From: Mollicutes bacterium Phil14
Lineage (GTDB): Bacteria > Bacillota_I > Bacilli_A > ML615J-28 > CAG-698
Assembly (NCBI GenBank): GCA_001940985.1
Contig: MSHB01000026.1
Span: 66,215 to 100,908 of the forward strand
Reading direction: 5' to 3'
DNA: 34,694 bases
Made by a program: the position numbers and the translations under genes. The stretch's first letter is position 1. Every line of letters begins with the position of its first letter. Below are positions 25,620 through 34,694 of this stretch, piece by piece. Below the pieces are notes generated by a model, which was not told the DNA's origin, did not search any database, and saw nothing but the letters and a program-made list of their open reading frames with translations.

Positions 25620-28600
25620 TTAATTAGATTGTTTTGTTTCTTCAATAGACTTACCAGCTACAGCAACTACTGGAACTTTCTTCAGAGCTTGCTTAAAGTT
25701 ATACACTAGTTTGTCTTTATATTTATCATTTAATTTACTGAGTGTAGTTCCTCGCTTATCTAGAACTCTTTTAGCATATGCTCTACCGTAGTTATTGGTT
25801 TCGCTTAAAGCTGTCAATATTTCTCTATCTGATAAACTATCTATTCTTGCATTTACTTCTTTAAGACTAGGTGCTCTCTATAACTTCTTTGCTAAACTGT
25901 TATAGATTCTGTTTCTAAACTCAGTATTAGTTGCTTCCTTTTCAGTTAACTTCATAGCTCCTTGAACTGTAGTGTTCTTAGGAACATCGTAAGCTTTAGT
26001 TAGCAACTTTTCTTGTTTCTTTGTTAATGGGAATTTATCTCCAAATTTATGTCTAAATTCATGAGATAATACTTGATCTAATTTCTATTCAGGTACTAGA
26101 TTACTTATATGTACTTCTCCAGTTAATGGATCATGAAGACCTGCAACATACTAAGATTTAAATCTACTACTTGGATATACATCATATCTGAAATTAGTAG
26201 GATCATTTAAGTATTTCTCAGCTTCTTCGGCTGGTATATTACTTCTAGGAAAGACATCATTTCTAAAGTATTCTCTAGCTCTATTACTATAATTATCAGT
26301 AGATATAGGCATATCTTTAATATTACCAGTAAAAGCTTTAGCTCCGTCTTTACTAATCATTAAAGTCTTATCTAATGCTTTACTAGCAGACTTATTAGAT
26401 ATCTTTCTACCTAATAAGTTTTCTACTTCACTACTTAAGAATCTTCCAGCAAGTCTAGCTCCTTTAAATAATCTATTTATGATTGGTGCACCAGCAACAG
26501 CTGCTACATATTCTGAACCAATAGGATCAGCACCACTCATATATCCTGCTCCAGGATTATATCCTTGTTTGAAAGTTTCAGTTATAGGATCGTAATATGT
26601 AGGTAATTCTGAACTAGATCTTGGATCTTCTACATCTCCTCCGTCTGCATAATGGAAATATTTTTTCTTACGTAAATCCCATCTGCGTTGATCTAGTACT
26701 TTTTTCTTCTTATTTGGATCATACCAAGTAGTCTTACTTTGATTATGCATCTCTGGTACATCTCCATTTAATACAGCATCACGTAGTTTAGGAAATCCAG
26801 ATAAAGAGCCAGTCTAATGTCTTATATCTATTAAACCTAATTTTATCTAAGGACTTATTGTATCAGATGCTGTTCCATTCTAACTACCTTCATTAATCCA
26901 AGTATTTACTACATTTAACTCATCGTCGTATCTATTCTATAAAAACTAATCTAGCTACTTTCTAGTCATGCCTTTATTAGCTTGACTTCTTGTAGGTTTA
27001 TTAGGTCCACCGTCTAACTTAAATCCAGGTCCTATTGTCTTAACTCCTCCTTCTGGACTCTTATGTGGAAACCATAATTTATGTTTACTATCATATCCAG
27101 TTTGACTAGGATTTTCATTAGCCCAAGTTTCAGTAATATACTAATTTACAGAAGGGTTTGGTTTTACATTAGATCTCATTCCAGCTAGCTATCTAAAGTA
27201 AGCTAAATTTATTGAGTTAACTAATGGATCTCTACTATGTAACGGTACATCATCTTGGAAATATTCTTGTATAGTAGGAGGTCCTATTATACCATCTGTA
27301 CCAGTCTAATATTTAGGAACTGTAGTATTATTCGATACTCTAGATTTATATTTATTAATATCAGCCCATCCTGCAAAATTAAGATCATTAGTAGATATTA
27401 ATTCTGTTTCAGGAATTCCATTACCGTACTATTCACTATACCAAGGAGCTATAATATCCTCATAATTAGATGGTTTCTGTATAGTAAAATCTCCTTCTTT
27501 AAACCACTATTGTCTATTATTACTTAGTTTATACGGTCTTCTAACATAAGCAGTTTTACCATTATTAGCATACATGAAAGCATTATCAGATGGAGATATC
27601 CATATTCCCTATTGTTGATCTCTTTTGTGAGTAGCAGCATATCGCATGAAATCTTCATCAGTCATATTGTTACCTAATACTTTCCTAGCATTAAGTAAAT
27701 CATCTTTCTCAAATCCTCTAGGATCTACTCCTCTAAGATATGTATTATGTCTAGCTATTAACTATCTTGCCTATTCATTAGTTCTTCTATTACTTAGAAT
27801 TGTAGCTCTATCAGCCTTATCATAACCATATCTTGTGGCGAAATCATCCATTTCGTTCATCAAGTAATGATTACTCTAAGCCTTACTAAAATCTGCTACT
27901 TTAGATGACTATTCTGGTATTCTAGTTGTTACAGGTAATTCTTTAGATACTTGATTTACTGTGCTATATGTAGGAATATTTCCTTCTTTTACTGATCCTC
28001 TAGTAGTTAATCCTCCATAAACATCTGCTATTTTATTTCTAACAGCTCGATTTATACCTAACCTATCAGATAACTATAAAGCTTTACTACCTAGATAAGT
28101 TAATCCTGCATTTACTGGATTAGTAGGAGACATTAGACTAATTTCACTCAATCCTTCTCTTAACTGCTGAGTTCCTTTTGTATCAAAGTCTGACTATGTA
28201 TAATTTCCATTTTGATCCTATGTCCAACCGCTAGCAGTCATAACCGCAGGATTTTCTGCCATTGAAGCACCAATAGTAGCATTACTAAACCATCTACCAA
28301 GTCTAGACATTATACCATCACTTCCTGTCTAGTACTTACCTACTACTTCTACTTCTGGTAATACAGCTCCTCCCTTATAAGTTGCTACAGAATTAGGATC
28401 TTCTCTTCTTAAATAATCTAATGTTTCATTAGAATGTTTGAAAGTATAATCACTAAAATCATATACGTCTCTACCGCTCTGATAAGACCAACTACCTCCG
28501 GGAGTATTAGGATTACTATATATACTCTCATTACTAAAAGTAGGATGAACAGGAGTTTTAAATTTATCTGTAAAATGAGCATTAGGATCCTCACTTAACA

Positions 28601-28784
28601 TAGCCTTAGCTCTAGATGGAGACTCGTAATAAAAGCTTGCATAGTCATACGTAGGATCATTGTCTATATCTAAGCCTTTATACTTATTTATAGCATTCTT
28701 CCATTCCCAATAGTTTAGCTAGGGATTTTGCTCCCTAGCTTTTTTAAACTATTGAATATTCTATGTGAACTATTCTATATTCAT
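25620..28784 (-). CDS. Large virion protein with lysozyme-like and HExxH peptidase-like domains
   Basis: 1054 residues in one frame when about two dozen TAGs are read as Gln. Order: N-terminal helical/Tyr-Pro-rich region with the motif LPEVEVVGKY near residue 150; a long region with helix-rich stretches; at about 545-720 a lysozyme-like (GH24-type) domain with ITETWANENPSQTGYDSK (Glu557 is the candidate catalytic acid), KTIGPGFKLDGG (from residue 583), FPKLRDAVLNGDVPEM and WYDPNKKKKVLDQRRWDLRK; a linker with GADPIGSEYVAAVAGAPI; and near 900-920 LTGEVHISNLVP then QVLSHEFRHKFGDKFPL, in which His908-Glu-Phe-Arg-His912 fits an HExxH zinc site. Located in the head block between portal and scaffold, it could be an injected cargo protein that opens the cell wall. 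Domain calls are by motif reading. Confidence 0.65.
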
Positions 28785-28814
28785 CACTTTGTTCTTTTAC
28801 CAGTTCCTTTACCT

Positions 28815-29138
28815 TTAGGACTCTTTTTTCCGCCTCCACATGCCATAGCGCTTTCTATTTTTTAAGTAAGACATATTATTCTCATTCTCGTAAGCTTCTT
28901 TTTCAAAGCTTATATTCCTATATGCATTACCTTTCATAAACAACCTCACTATCCACTCTATCACATATATTAAATAAAAAGGTACATATAGTAATTCTTT
29001 CATCTAAGCTGTATGAATCGATTCGTGATTTAACATCCTATCTGAGATCTTCACATTCTTCCTAACAAAGAGTAAACCAAATAGATTGATAGCAGCAAAT
29101 CCTTCAAAAGGAATTATATTATTTCTTATAATTTTCAT
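28815..29138 (-). CDS. Small HExxH (HESIH) zincin-like membrane-associated protein
   Basis: 107 residues with one TAG-encoded Gln (residue 45). His38-Glu39-Ser-Ile-His42 in LNHESIHTAQ matches the HExxH zinc-peptidase signature, and ISFEKEAYENENN supplies a candidate third ligand (Glu) about 40 residues later. Between them is a hydrophobic stretch, LYVPFYLIYVIEWIVRLF, which could be a membrane segment or buried helix. The pattern is one I associate with small conserved proteins of Bacteroidetes and their phages; whether it is an active peptidase is unknown. The first 45 residues are lost under the standard code. It lies between a small basic protein and the large hydrolase-like protein, with 2- and 30-base gaps, in the packaging/head operon. 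Confidence 0.55.
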
Positions 29139-29139
29139 A

Positions 29140-29376
29140 TCAATGTTTAAACTTTTTAGCATTCTTAGCAAACTAAGCTTTCTTTACCATTGCTGGACTG
29201 TAGTTTCCTTTATTAGCTAATACCTAATTAGCAAATGCTTGAACCGATTTACCGTGCTTCTTAGCCGCTGCAGTAAATGTTCCTCTTTTACTCTTCTTAA
29301 TATTTATTGTTCCACCGTTCTTATAACTCATTATAGGATATTGTGGATAGAAGTCTTCGTTGATCGTATTCTTCAT
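29140..29376 (-). CDS. Small basic conserved phage protein
   Basis: 78 residues with two TAG-encoded Gln, ending in TGA. Sequence features: MKNTINEDFYPQYPIMSYKN, GGTINIKKSKRGTFTAAAKK, HGKSVQAFANQVLANKGNYS and PAMVKKAQFAKNAKKFKH. The block KRGTFTAAAKKHGKSVQ...ANQVLANKGNYSP...KKAQFAKNAKKF is one I recognise as recurrent in crAss-like and other Bacteroidetes phages, both as a short protein and as the C-terminal tail of larger virion proteins; its function is not established. It is highly basic and could bind DNA or another virion protein. The start lies two bases after the portal stop and the next gene begins one base after its own stop. Confidence 0.7.
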
Positions 29377-29378
29377 AA

Positions 29379-31856
29379 TTATTTCTCTCCTGCTACTTTA
29401 TTTTTTAGAGCTGTCTTTGCTTTTAACTATTCACGTTTGTAAGCTTCTTTATCTTTCTGTTCTTGAATCTTACGTTCATTTTCCATCTTTTCTTTTTCAA
29501 GTTTAATCTTCTTATCTTCGATTTCTTTTTTCATATCCATCTCACGACGTTTGTTATTAAACTCAAATAATTTAGATGCTTCTTCAGATTGTAACTTACG
29601 TTCAGCTAAAGCTTGATCAGCAATCTCAGTTGGATCAGGTATACCGTTATTATTTGCATCAAGATCTTCTTGGAATCTGTATGCATTAATTTCAGCTACT
29701 GTGATCTTAGTGTTATTATCTTGATCAATCTTATATTTTTCAAGATCCATTTCAGCTTCTTTAAGCATGAGCTCTTCTTCTTTGATTCTATTTTGTTCTT
29801 GAAGAAGTTGTTGTTGTGCTTCTTGTTCTGCTTGTTGCTGTTGCTGCATTTGTTCCATTCTCTTCTGTTCAATATCTTCAAGTTTATTCTTGATCATATT
29901 GATATTGTCCATAGTGATTATCTCAGCTATGTCAAGTAAGCTAGCGCCATTCTGCATAGCTGGTTGCATAAGCTGTTTCAATGTTTCAATATCTTGTTGA
30001 TTCTTAGTACTATCTTCAACAAATACATCCATATCCTCATAGAAGAATTCATCAGCTAATTTAATAAATGCTCTACCAGCATCATCCATAATATAGTTAA
30101 GATACATTTTATTATCTTTCCAAGCTACCTTAGCTGTGTTCAATAACATTCTTAATACTTGTTTCTTAACTTGATTATGTTGCCAGAACCAAGGCTCTGT
30201 AATATGATAAGACATCGTAACAGCAGTATTAACATTACCCACTAACTCTGATGGTGCTACAGATCCCTATCTCTAAGGAGTAATACCAGTTAGTTTAGCT
30301 ACCATATCTTCAATCTTAGCTAATAAGTTAATGTATTGATCTATTACATTAGCCATACCTAAATCCCAAGATTGGAATTGATTAAATTGTGCAGGTTTAC
30401 CACCTTCTCTACCAGGTACATCCCATCCTTCTTCATAAGGATTAATAAATGCTACACCTAGTGCACTCAAATAATGCATCCATTTCTTAACATCAATGCC
30501 CATACCTTTTGGTATCTAAGTAACATCAATTAATGCTACTTTACCTTTATCTCTAGACATAGCTAACTCTAATCGATACCATATAATAATATACATATAC
30601 TATAACGGTTTCATTAGTGCTACTAACGATTTAGGTACTACTATACCAGTATAAGGTAAGTATTGTGAATTAGGATTATCAGCAGATATATGTTGGTACT
30701 CTAATGGTTGGATACCAAAGTAAAAATCATCACTTGCTCTATATCCTTCCCATACTTCTATTACCCATCTCCATTCTACATCAACCTCTTGTCCTGTTAC
30801 TTTATAGTCTTCATCAACTTGGTATTCTTCTACTTCACCAGTTTCAAGATTAGCTATAGTAACAAACCCTATTTTTTTGAATGATTTCCAACAGCAATGA
30901 TATACTGTAACTCTATCTTGATCAAATGGATTATCAGTAAGAGAGTCCATTTTATGTAACTCTACGTGTTCATAATCAATAGATGTTTTACGCATCTCAG
31001 GATTATTAACTCCTCCTGGTTTCTCATCCATTAATTCTAACAATTCATTAAGTTGTTTTTCACTTAATTTATCATAGAATCTATCGTATAATTCAGTAGA
31101 TGACATAATCATCTTACGACAACACCAGTCAGCATCTTGTATGAATTCTAACCCATCATAATACTCAAAATCAAAGTATTTAGGATCTACTCTTTCTAAG
31201 TATGGTTCACCATTAATTATACCAGTATAATATATTTCACCACCACCTACAAATAAGTCTTTAGCTCCTTTGAAGAATTCATGCATAATATTAAGTTTAT
31301 ATTTTAAGTACTATAAACTATGATATGCACTAGTTTCAGCTAGGTCTTTATAATCTTTAGTAGCCCACTTAGCAATCTACTCTGGTGGCATAATCTCACC
31401 ACTTTGCAATGCTTGTTGATACTACTGTGCTTGTTCAGGACTTAACTTACCCATTATAGTAGCTTGTATATAATCCATAATCATCTACATAGCTTTTTCC
31501 TATACTTCAGAAGCAGCATCCTAACTAGTACGACATACACGGAAATTGAATGGACGTTTAGTTTCTTCACCTAACAACTAGTCTATATATGGTCTAATTA
31601 TATTGTAGTCCTAAGCAGTAGCAGGGAATCCATCATCTTGTTTGAATGGATTAGTAACATATTTAAGATCCTTCTCACTATATATACTGTCATATAGGTT
31701 ATAATAAGACTATATCTCGTCAGATTTAGTTCTATTCATAAACCCATGCCCAGTGTCTCCTGCTCCACTATAATAATCAACGCAAGCTTTCTTCCAAGCT
31801 TCATTTTTCTTATGCATTGATATCTTTTGTGCAGGTTTCGAATTAACTGTTTTCAT
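29379..31856 (-). CDS. Portal protein (crAss-like)
   Basis: 825 residues with about fourteen TAG-encoded Gln. The N-terminal part includes GDTGHGFMNRTKSDEIQSYY, QDYNIIRPYIDQLLGEETKR and MPPEQIAKWATKDYKDLAET; the middle KGAKDLFVGGGEIYYTGIIN, VDPKYFDFEYYDGLEFIQDA and the clip-like VTVYHCCWKSFKKIGFVTIA; then TQIPKGMGIDVKKWMHYLSA and ITPQRQGSVAPSELVGNVNT. The C-terminal 200 residues are a Gln/Glu/Lys coiled coil (EQMQQQQQAEQEAQQQLLQE). The portal forms the dodecameric ring at the unique vertex through which DNA enters and leaves. Length, the long coiled tail and position directly after the terminase all match crAss-like phages. Under the standard code it splits into several fragments. ATG 31856 starts 3 bases after the terminase stop. 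Confidence 0.9.
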
Positions 31857-31858
31857 AT

Positions 31859-33946
31859 TTAAAATGTATATACATTATCGTCAGAGAGTATACTTGGTGT
31901 ATCATCATAGAACCAATCTTGCGCAAATATAGGTCCATCAAAAAGTAATCTCTGTTTATTTTCTTTTTCTTGTTTCTTTACAACTACGTTGTATAATTCT
32001 TCTCGATATATCATTAGCTGAATCAATGACATCACTCTATCGGCGTTAACTGTATCACTATACATTATCAACTCTTCAAGTAATGGTTCTGATAATATAG
32101 TAGTTAGGTTCTTTACACCTGGAGATTTCTCTTCATTTAACCAGTCTTTAATTAATCCTTCTCCCCATGCTTTAATCTGCTTATTCATATGACAACCTTT
32201 CTTACGTTGTACTTTACTATTACCAACTATATCAGTAATAATATCAGGTTGATCAGCTAATAAGTAATCACAATGCTTAGAAGTAAAGTAAGCAAATATA
32301 CCTTTATTCTAGTTCTCATACATAGCTCTAGCATTATAATATACTAACAACTTACGTACATTTTCATAGAATTCTTCAGCCGTATTAGGCCTACCAGTAT
32401 ATTCTGCTACTATTATATCATAATACTATTCAAACTTCTAGAATCGTTTATATATGAAACAAGAACCTAACGAAGTAGTAGAAGATTGATCATAGTCGTA
32501 TGAGTCAATACCAGCTATATATAAACCTACAGGAGCATCTTTTACAGGATGTTCCCATATAACTATTGATCCAGTTGGATCATCTTCTTTATTTAATGGG
32601 TAATGAGTAATATCACCACTCTTTTTAATAGCCCAATGTAATGTACCATTATCTCCCCACGTTAGATCTCCTACCTATTTGTGATTCTATAAGTTCTTAT
32701 TAGTTCTAATGTTAGCAAGGTGCATCTATAATTCTTTCTTAGGAAATATATTACCTCTAAAGTCTAAGCATGCTTCTTGTGGAGTAATAGCATTTTCAGC
32801 TACATATCTATCGATGGTAACGCTATTTGTAGCATTAGTTATTACTTGTTTACGAAGGTCCAAGATGTACTATAGCGCTTCTTTAGTCTTAGTATTACCA
32901 AACTCATCCATGAATCGGTTATTGCCTTCTTCATCTCTGTCAGTAAGGTTAGTATACTATGGACAAAAGAAACCGCATGGTGCAGTAGCTGCCTCATCCC
33001 ATATATTCTTAAATTGTAAACAGTTATAACCTGATGGATTATAGAACATATCCCTAAGAGCAGTAAAGTTACTACCTTTAGTATCACCACCAGTACCGAA
33101 CACAATCATTAAACCGAATGCTATACCATCCTGTTCTACAGATGGTTGAGCAATGGCCCATGCAGCACCTAATTCAGGGAATGAACCACCTTCTTCAAAT
33201 ACAATTAATTTACCAGCTTTACCACGAACTTTTGATGGATTGTCTTTTAATGATGCACCGATAATTTCAGATCTATAACCTAACTCTGTTTCATTACCAT
33301 ACTCGTCTTTAGCAAAGAATCCTGCACGTTTATGTAATGTTTTATTTACTGATTTCTTCTTAGCAAACGCAGTATGTTTATCAATAAAACTCATATATGC
33401 ATTTACTTTAGTAAATGTACCATCACCTATTAAGTACTGAGCATCTGATGCATAAATATATGATTTAGATCCTGGTATTTGATAATAGTTACGACATGCC
33501 ATTGAAGCTAGTTTATAGGAATAACCTTTACGTCTAGACTTAAGTAAGCATAAATGTTTACCCTACTCTTCTGCTTCTTGTACAGCCTAAAAGAAGTAAT
33601 AGTCATAATCATAAAAGTCAGGGAACTCTGTTTTACGTACTCTGACCTCTTTCTCTTCATTTAACCTATTTACTTTCTTTTCATAAACAATACGATCAAT
33701 AGGACAATAATTCAAATAAAAATAGTTATACCCAGTAATGTAATCACCATCATCTGCAGTATAACCATCAACACACCTACGCTACTCTTCATCCCAAAAT
33801 TCATAGAATTCTGATGTACCAATAGGGTACATACAATAAGAGCCTGTACTCTAAAATCGAATACAGGCTTGTCTGAATTTGTCAGAATTCTTTATTTTCT
33901 TATTAAAATCTATTTGAGATATGTATTCCTACTTGATGTCATTCAT
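31859..33946 (-). CDS. terL: Terminase large subunit
   Basis: 695 residues with thirteen TAG-encoded Gln, ending in TAA. ATPase domain: Walker A-like KSRRKGYSYK at residues 136-145, typical of crAss-like terminases; Walker B LIVFEE at 247-252 with the catalytic Glu; further motif FGTGGDTKGSNFTALRDMFY. Nuclease domain: Asp481 in YIAGIDSYDYD as first metal ligand, followed by EEFYENVRKLLVYYNARAMY and a C-terminal VMSLIQLMIYREELYN. The enzyme packages DNA into the prohead and cuts the concatemer. ATG 33946 overlaps the stop of the HNH gene (AAATGAATGA), so the two are translationally coupled. Reading all TAGs as Gln is necessary to recover both domains in one frame. Confidence 0.95.
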
Positions 33947-34386
33947 TTATTAAAAATTTTCTGATATGAATTATTCTTTAACTAATCTATACTTAAATTA
34001 TAATAGTGTAATTTTCTATGACAATTAGAACAAATTACTATACATTTTTCAATTTCTCTTTTGATTAGTTCTATACTCTCTGAATTTATTAACTAAGATA
34101 CATTCATTATTTTATCATCAATGTGATGGAAGTCTAAACATGCAACGTCTGATTCTCCGCAAATACAACATTCTACTTTTAATCTATTAACGTACTATCT
34201 TAATTCTTCTCTATTAATTTTACTTCTAGATCTATATTTGTCCTTATTCTGATAGTAGTATTTACGACAAACTTCTCTATGACATTCTTTACATATAGCT
34301 CTATGTTTATCTTTACTCTTACTTTTAGTAATAAATTCCTATATAGGTTTTTCTAACTAACACTTAGTACATATTTTTGTATTCAT
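33943..34386 (-). CDS. HNH endonuclease next to the terminase
   Basis: 147 residues with five TAG-encoded Gln and a TGA stop. N-terminal zinc-ribbon-like part: ICTKCQLEKP and AICKECHREVC (Cys6, Cys9, Cys32, Cys35). HNH core: CCICGESDVACLDFHHID (Cys73, Cys76, His87-His88) and IVICSNCHRKLHYYN (Cys119, Cys122, His123, His127). The HNH fold cuts DNA with one metal ion; zinc is held by the Cys pairs. An HNH gene beside terL is common and such enzymes often assist terminase in DNA packaging; homing endonucleases can look alike. Its coupling to terL by an ATGA overlap, and its share of recoded codons, favour a resident packaging gene over a recent mobile insertion. It follows the tRNA cluster by 42 bases. 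Confidence 0.85.
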
Positions 34387-34428
34387 ATTATTATGTATTT
34401 TAGTGTATCTCTAACCTACACTTATAAT

Positions 34429-34503
34429 TGGTAGCCCCATTCCGACTCGAACGGAAACTTAAGGGTTTAGAATCCTCAGTGCTAACCTTTACACCATAGG
34501 GCA
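34429..34503 (-). tRNA. Amber-reading tRNA, anticodon CUA (probably glutaminyl)
   Basis: 75 bases including an encoded CCA end. Acceptor stem TGCCCTA/TGGGGCT with one 1-72 U-U mismatch and a T-G pair; D arm GTG...CAC with AGGTTAG-type loop; anticodon arm GAGGA TTCTAAA CCCTT with loop UUCUAAA, anticodon CUA at the canonical place and an A-C mismatch at 31-39; T arm TTCCG TTCGAGT CGGAA. The weak first pair is a known preference of glutaminyl-tRNA synthetase, which fits the TAG = Gln code shown by the genes. The discriminator is A. It lies upstream of the whole recoded late operon on the same strand. Confidence 0.85.
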
Positions 34504-34647
34504 ATATAAAAGTAGGTTTATCCCTATTACCCAGTAAACCTACAAACTGTGCTACTTACGATTAGCCCTAGTACATTTAACTACCTTTATTAATTGTAGC
34601 CAGAGGTTATCTAGTGTTTACGTCGTGCTAGCCTCACACGCCAGATG
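34504..34647 (-). other. RNA-cluster spacer with a hairpin; no further tRNA recognised
   Basis: 144 bases between the two tRNA-like units. It has no T-loop signature (TTCGA) so I cannot fold a third tRNA, although short pieces (GTGAGGCTAGCAC) resemble a D arm. GTAGGTTTA/TAAACCTAC (34512-34520 with 34535-34543) is a perfect nine-pair hairpin with a 14-base loop, followed on the minus strand by TTTTATATT just before the CUA tRNA. It could be a weak terminator or a processing signal. Confidence 0.5.
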
Positions 34648-34694
34648 TTACGGGAGATAGATTCGAACTATGGTTATGAGCCTGACGAGCTACC
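34648..34694 (-). tRNA. Met-type (CAU) tRNA, 3' part, apparently shortened; cut by right edge
   Basis: Minus strand GGTAGCTCGTCAGG, loop CTCATAA, CC, then directly ATAG TTCGAAT CTATC and TCCCGTA. The D arm end, the CAU anticodon loop and the T loop are clear and look like elongator tRNA-Met. About ten bases that should complete the anticodon stem and form the variable loop are absent, and the 3' end is ACA rather than ACCA. The 5' acceptor half is outside the window. It may be a decaying or unusual tRNA. Confidence 0.55.

Noticed and set aside
32842..33105. An 87-residue minus-strand frame inside the terminase gene.
   Set aside because: It is in another frame than the terminase, which is continuous there once TAG is Gln and carries conserved sequence.
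226..33946. Widespread pseudogenisation or many split genes.
   Set aside because: The interruptions are all TAG and stay in frame, which fits codon reassignment; only the homopolymer sites shift the frame.
33943..34386. HNH gene as a homing endonuclease.
   Set aside because: It is translationally coupled to the terminase and uses TAG like resident genes, so a packaging-associated nuclease is preferred, though sequence alone cannot settle it.
34560..34647. A possible third tRNA between the two tRNA-like units.
   Set aside because: A D-arm-like piece exists but no T loop, acceptor pairing or anticodon loop could be assembled.
1..34694. Open frames on the plus strand (for example near 912-1166, 11853-12167, 17991-18278, 23067-23855 and 29613-29939).
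   Set aside because: All lie opposite minus-strand genes with recognisable protein motifs and have no motif or leader of their own; they are antisense shadows in AT-rich DNA.
1..34694. CRISPR arrays, insertion sequences, diversity-generating retroelements, integrase and attachment sites.
   Set aside because: No regularly spaced repeats, transposase or reverse-transcriptase motifs, or integrase were found; the only mobile gene recognised is the GIY-YIG endonuclease.

Overview
This window is the late (structural, packaging and lysis) half of a crAss-like phage (Crassvirales) genome that has reassigned the stop codon TAG to glutamine. The DNA is AT-rich. Every protein gene I can support is on the minus strand, so the genes are transcribed from the right edge to the left. 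Read with the standard code most of them break into short pieces; read with TAG = Gln (translation table 15) they fuse in one frame into about 29 closely packed genes that end only in TAA or TGA. Start codons often overlap the preceding stop (ATGA, TAATG), and leaders are A-rich without an obvious Shine-Dalgarno, as in Bacteroidetes and their phages. The likely host is a gut Bacteroidales bacterium; this is inferred from gene content, not shown directly.

Layout from right to left. 34.4-34.7 kb: an RNA cluster with a tRNA whose anticodon is CUA (the cognate amber reader) and the 3' half of a Met-type tRNA cut by the window edge. 34.4-29.1 kb: HNH nuclease, large terminase, portal and two small conserved proteins. 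28.8-25.6 kb: a 1054-residue protein that appears to join a lysozyme-like domain to an HExxH zinc-peptidase-like domain. 25.6-22.9 kb: acidic scaffold-like protein and major capsid protein. 22.8-22.0 kb: a GIY-YIG homing endonuclease. 22.0-19.1 kb: one unassigned protein and three paralogous ring/connector-like proteins. 19.0-18.0 kb: a second abundant-type virion protein, closed by a strong terminator.

17.9-1.5 kb is an accessory-like array of tail, fibre and adhesin genes: Cys-rich proteins, a collagen-repeat fibre, Ig/BACON-like proteins, four genes sharing an N-terminal anchor domain, an M15-type peptidase, a 851-residue fibre with YadA-like repeats, and three short genes related at their N termini. 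After a second terminator, 1.4-0.2 kb is a lysis cassette (holin, then an overlapping spanin-like gene), followed by a partial conserved gene at the left edge.

Two things stand out. First, the recoding is documented inside the window: two independent paralogous alignments pair a TAG with CAG or CAA, a CUA tRNA is present, and the two apparently most abundant virion genes avoid TAG completely. Second, the fibre array carries long homopolymer tracts (G8, G9, A10 and others) that put at least three genes out of frame near their N termini, two of them at the same place in paralogous genes. This looks like slippage-driven phase variation of receptor-binding proteins, although assembly error has to be excluded.
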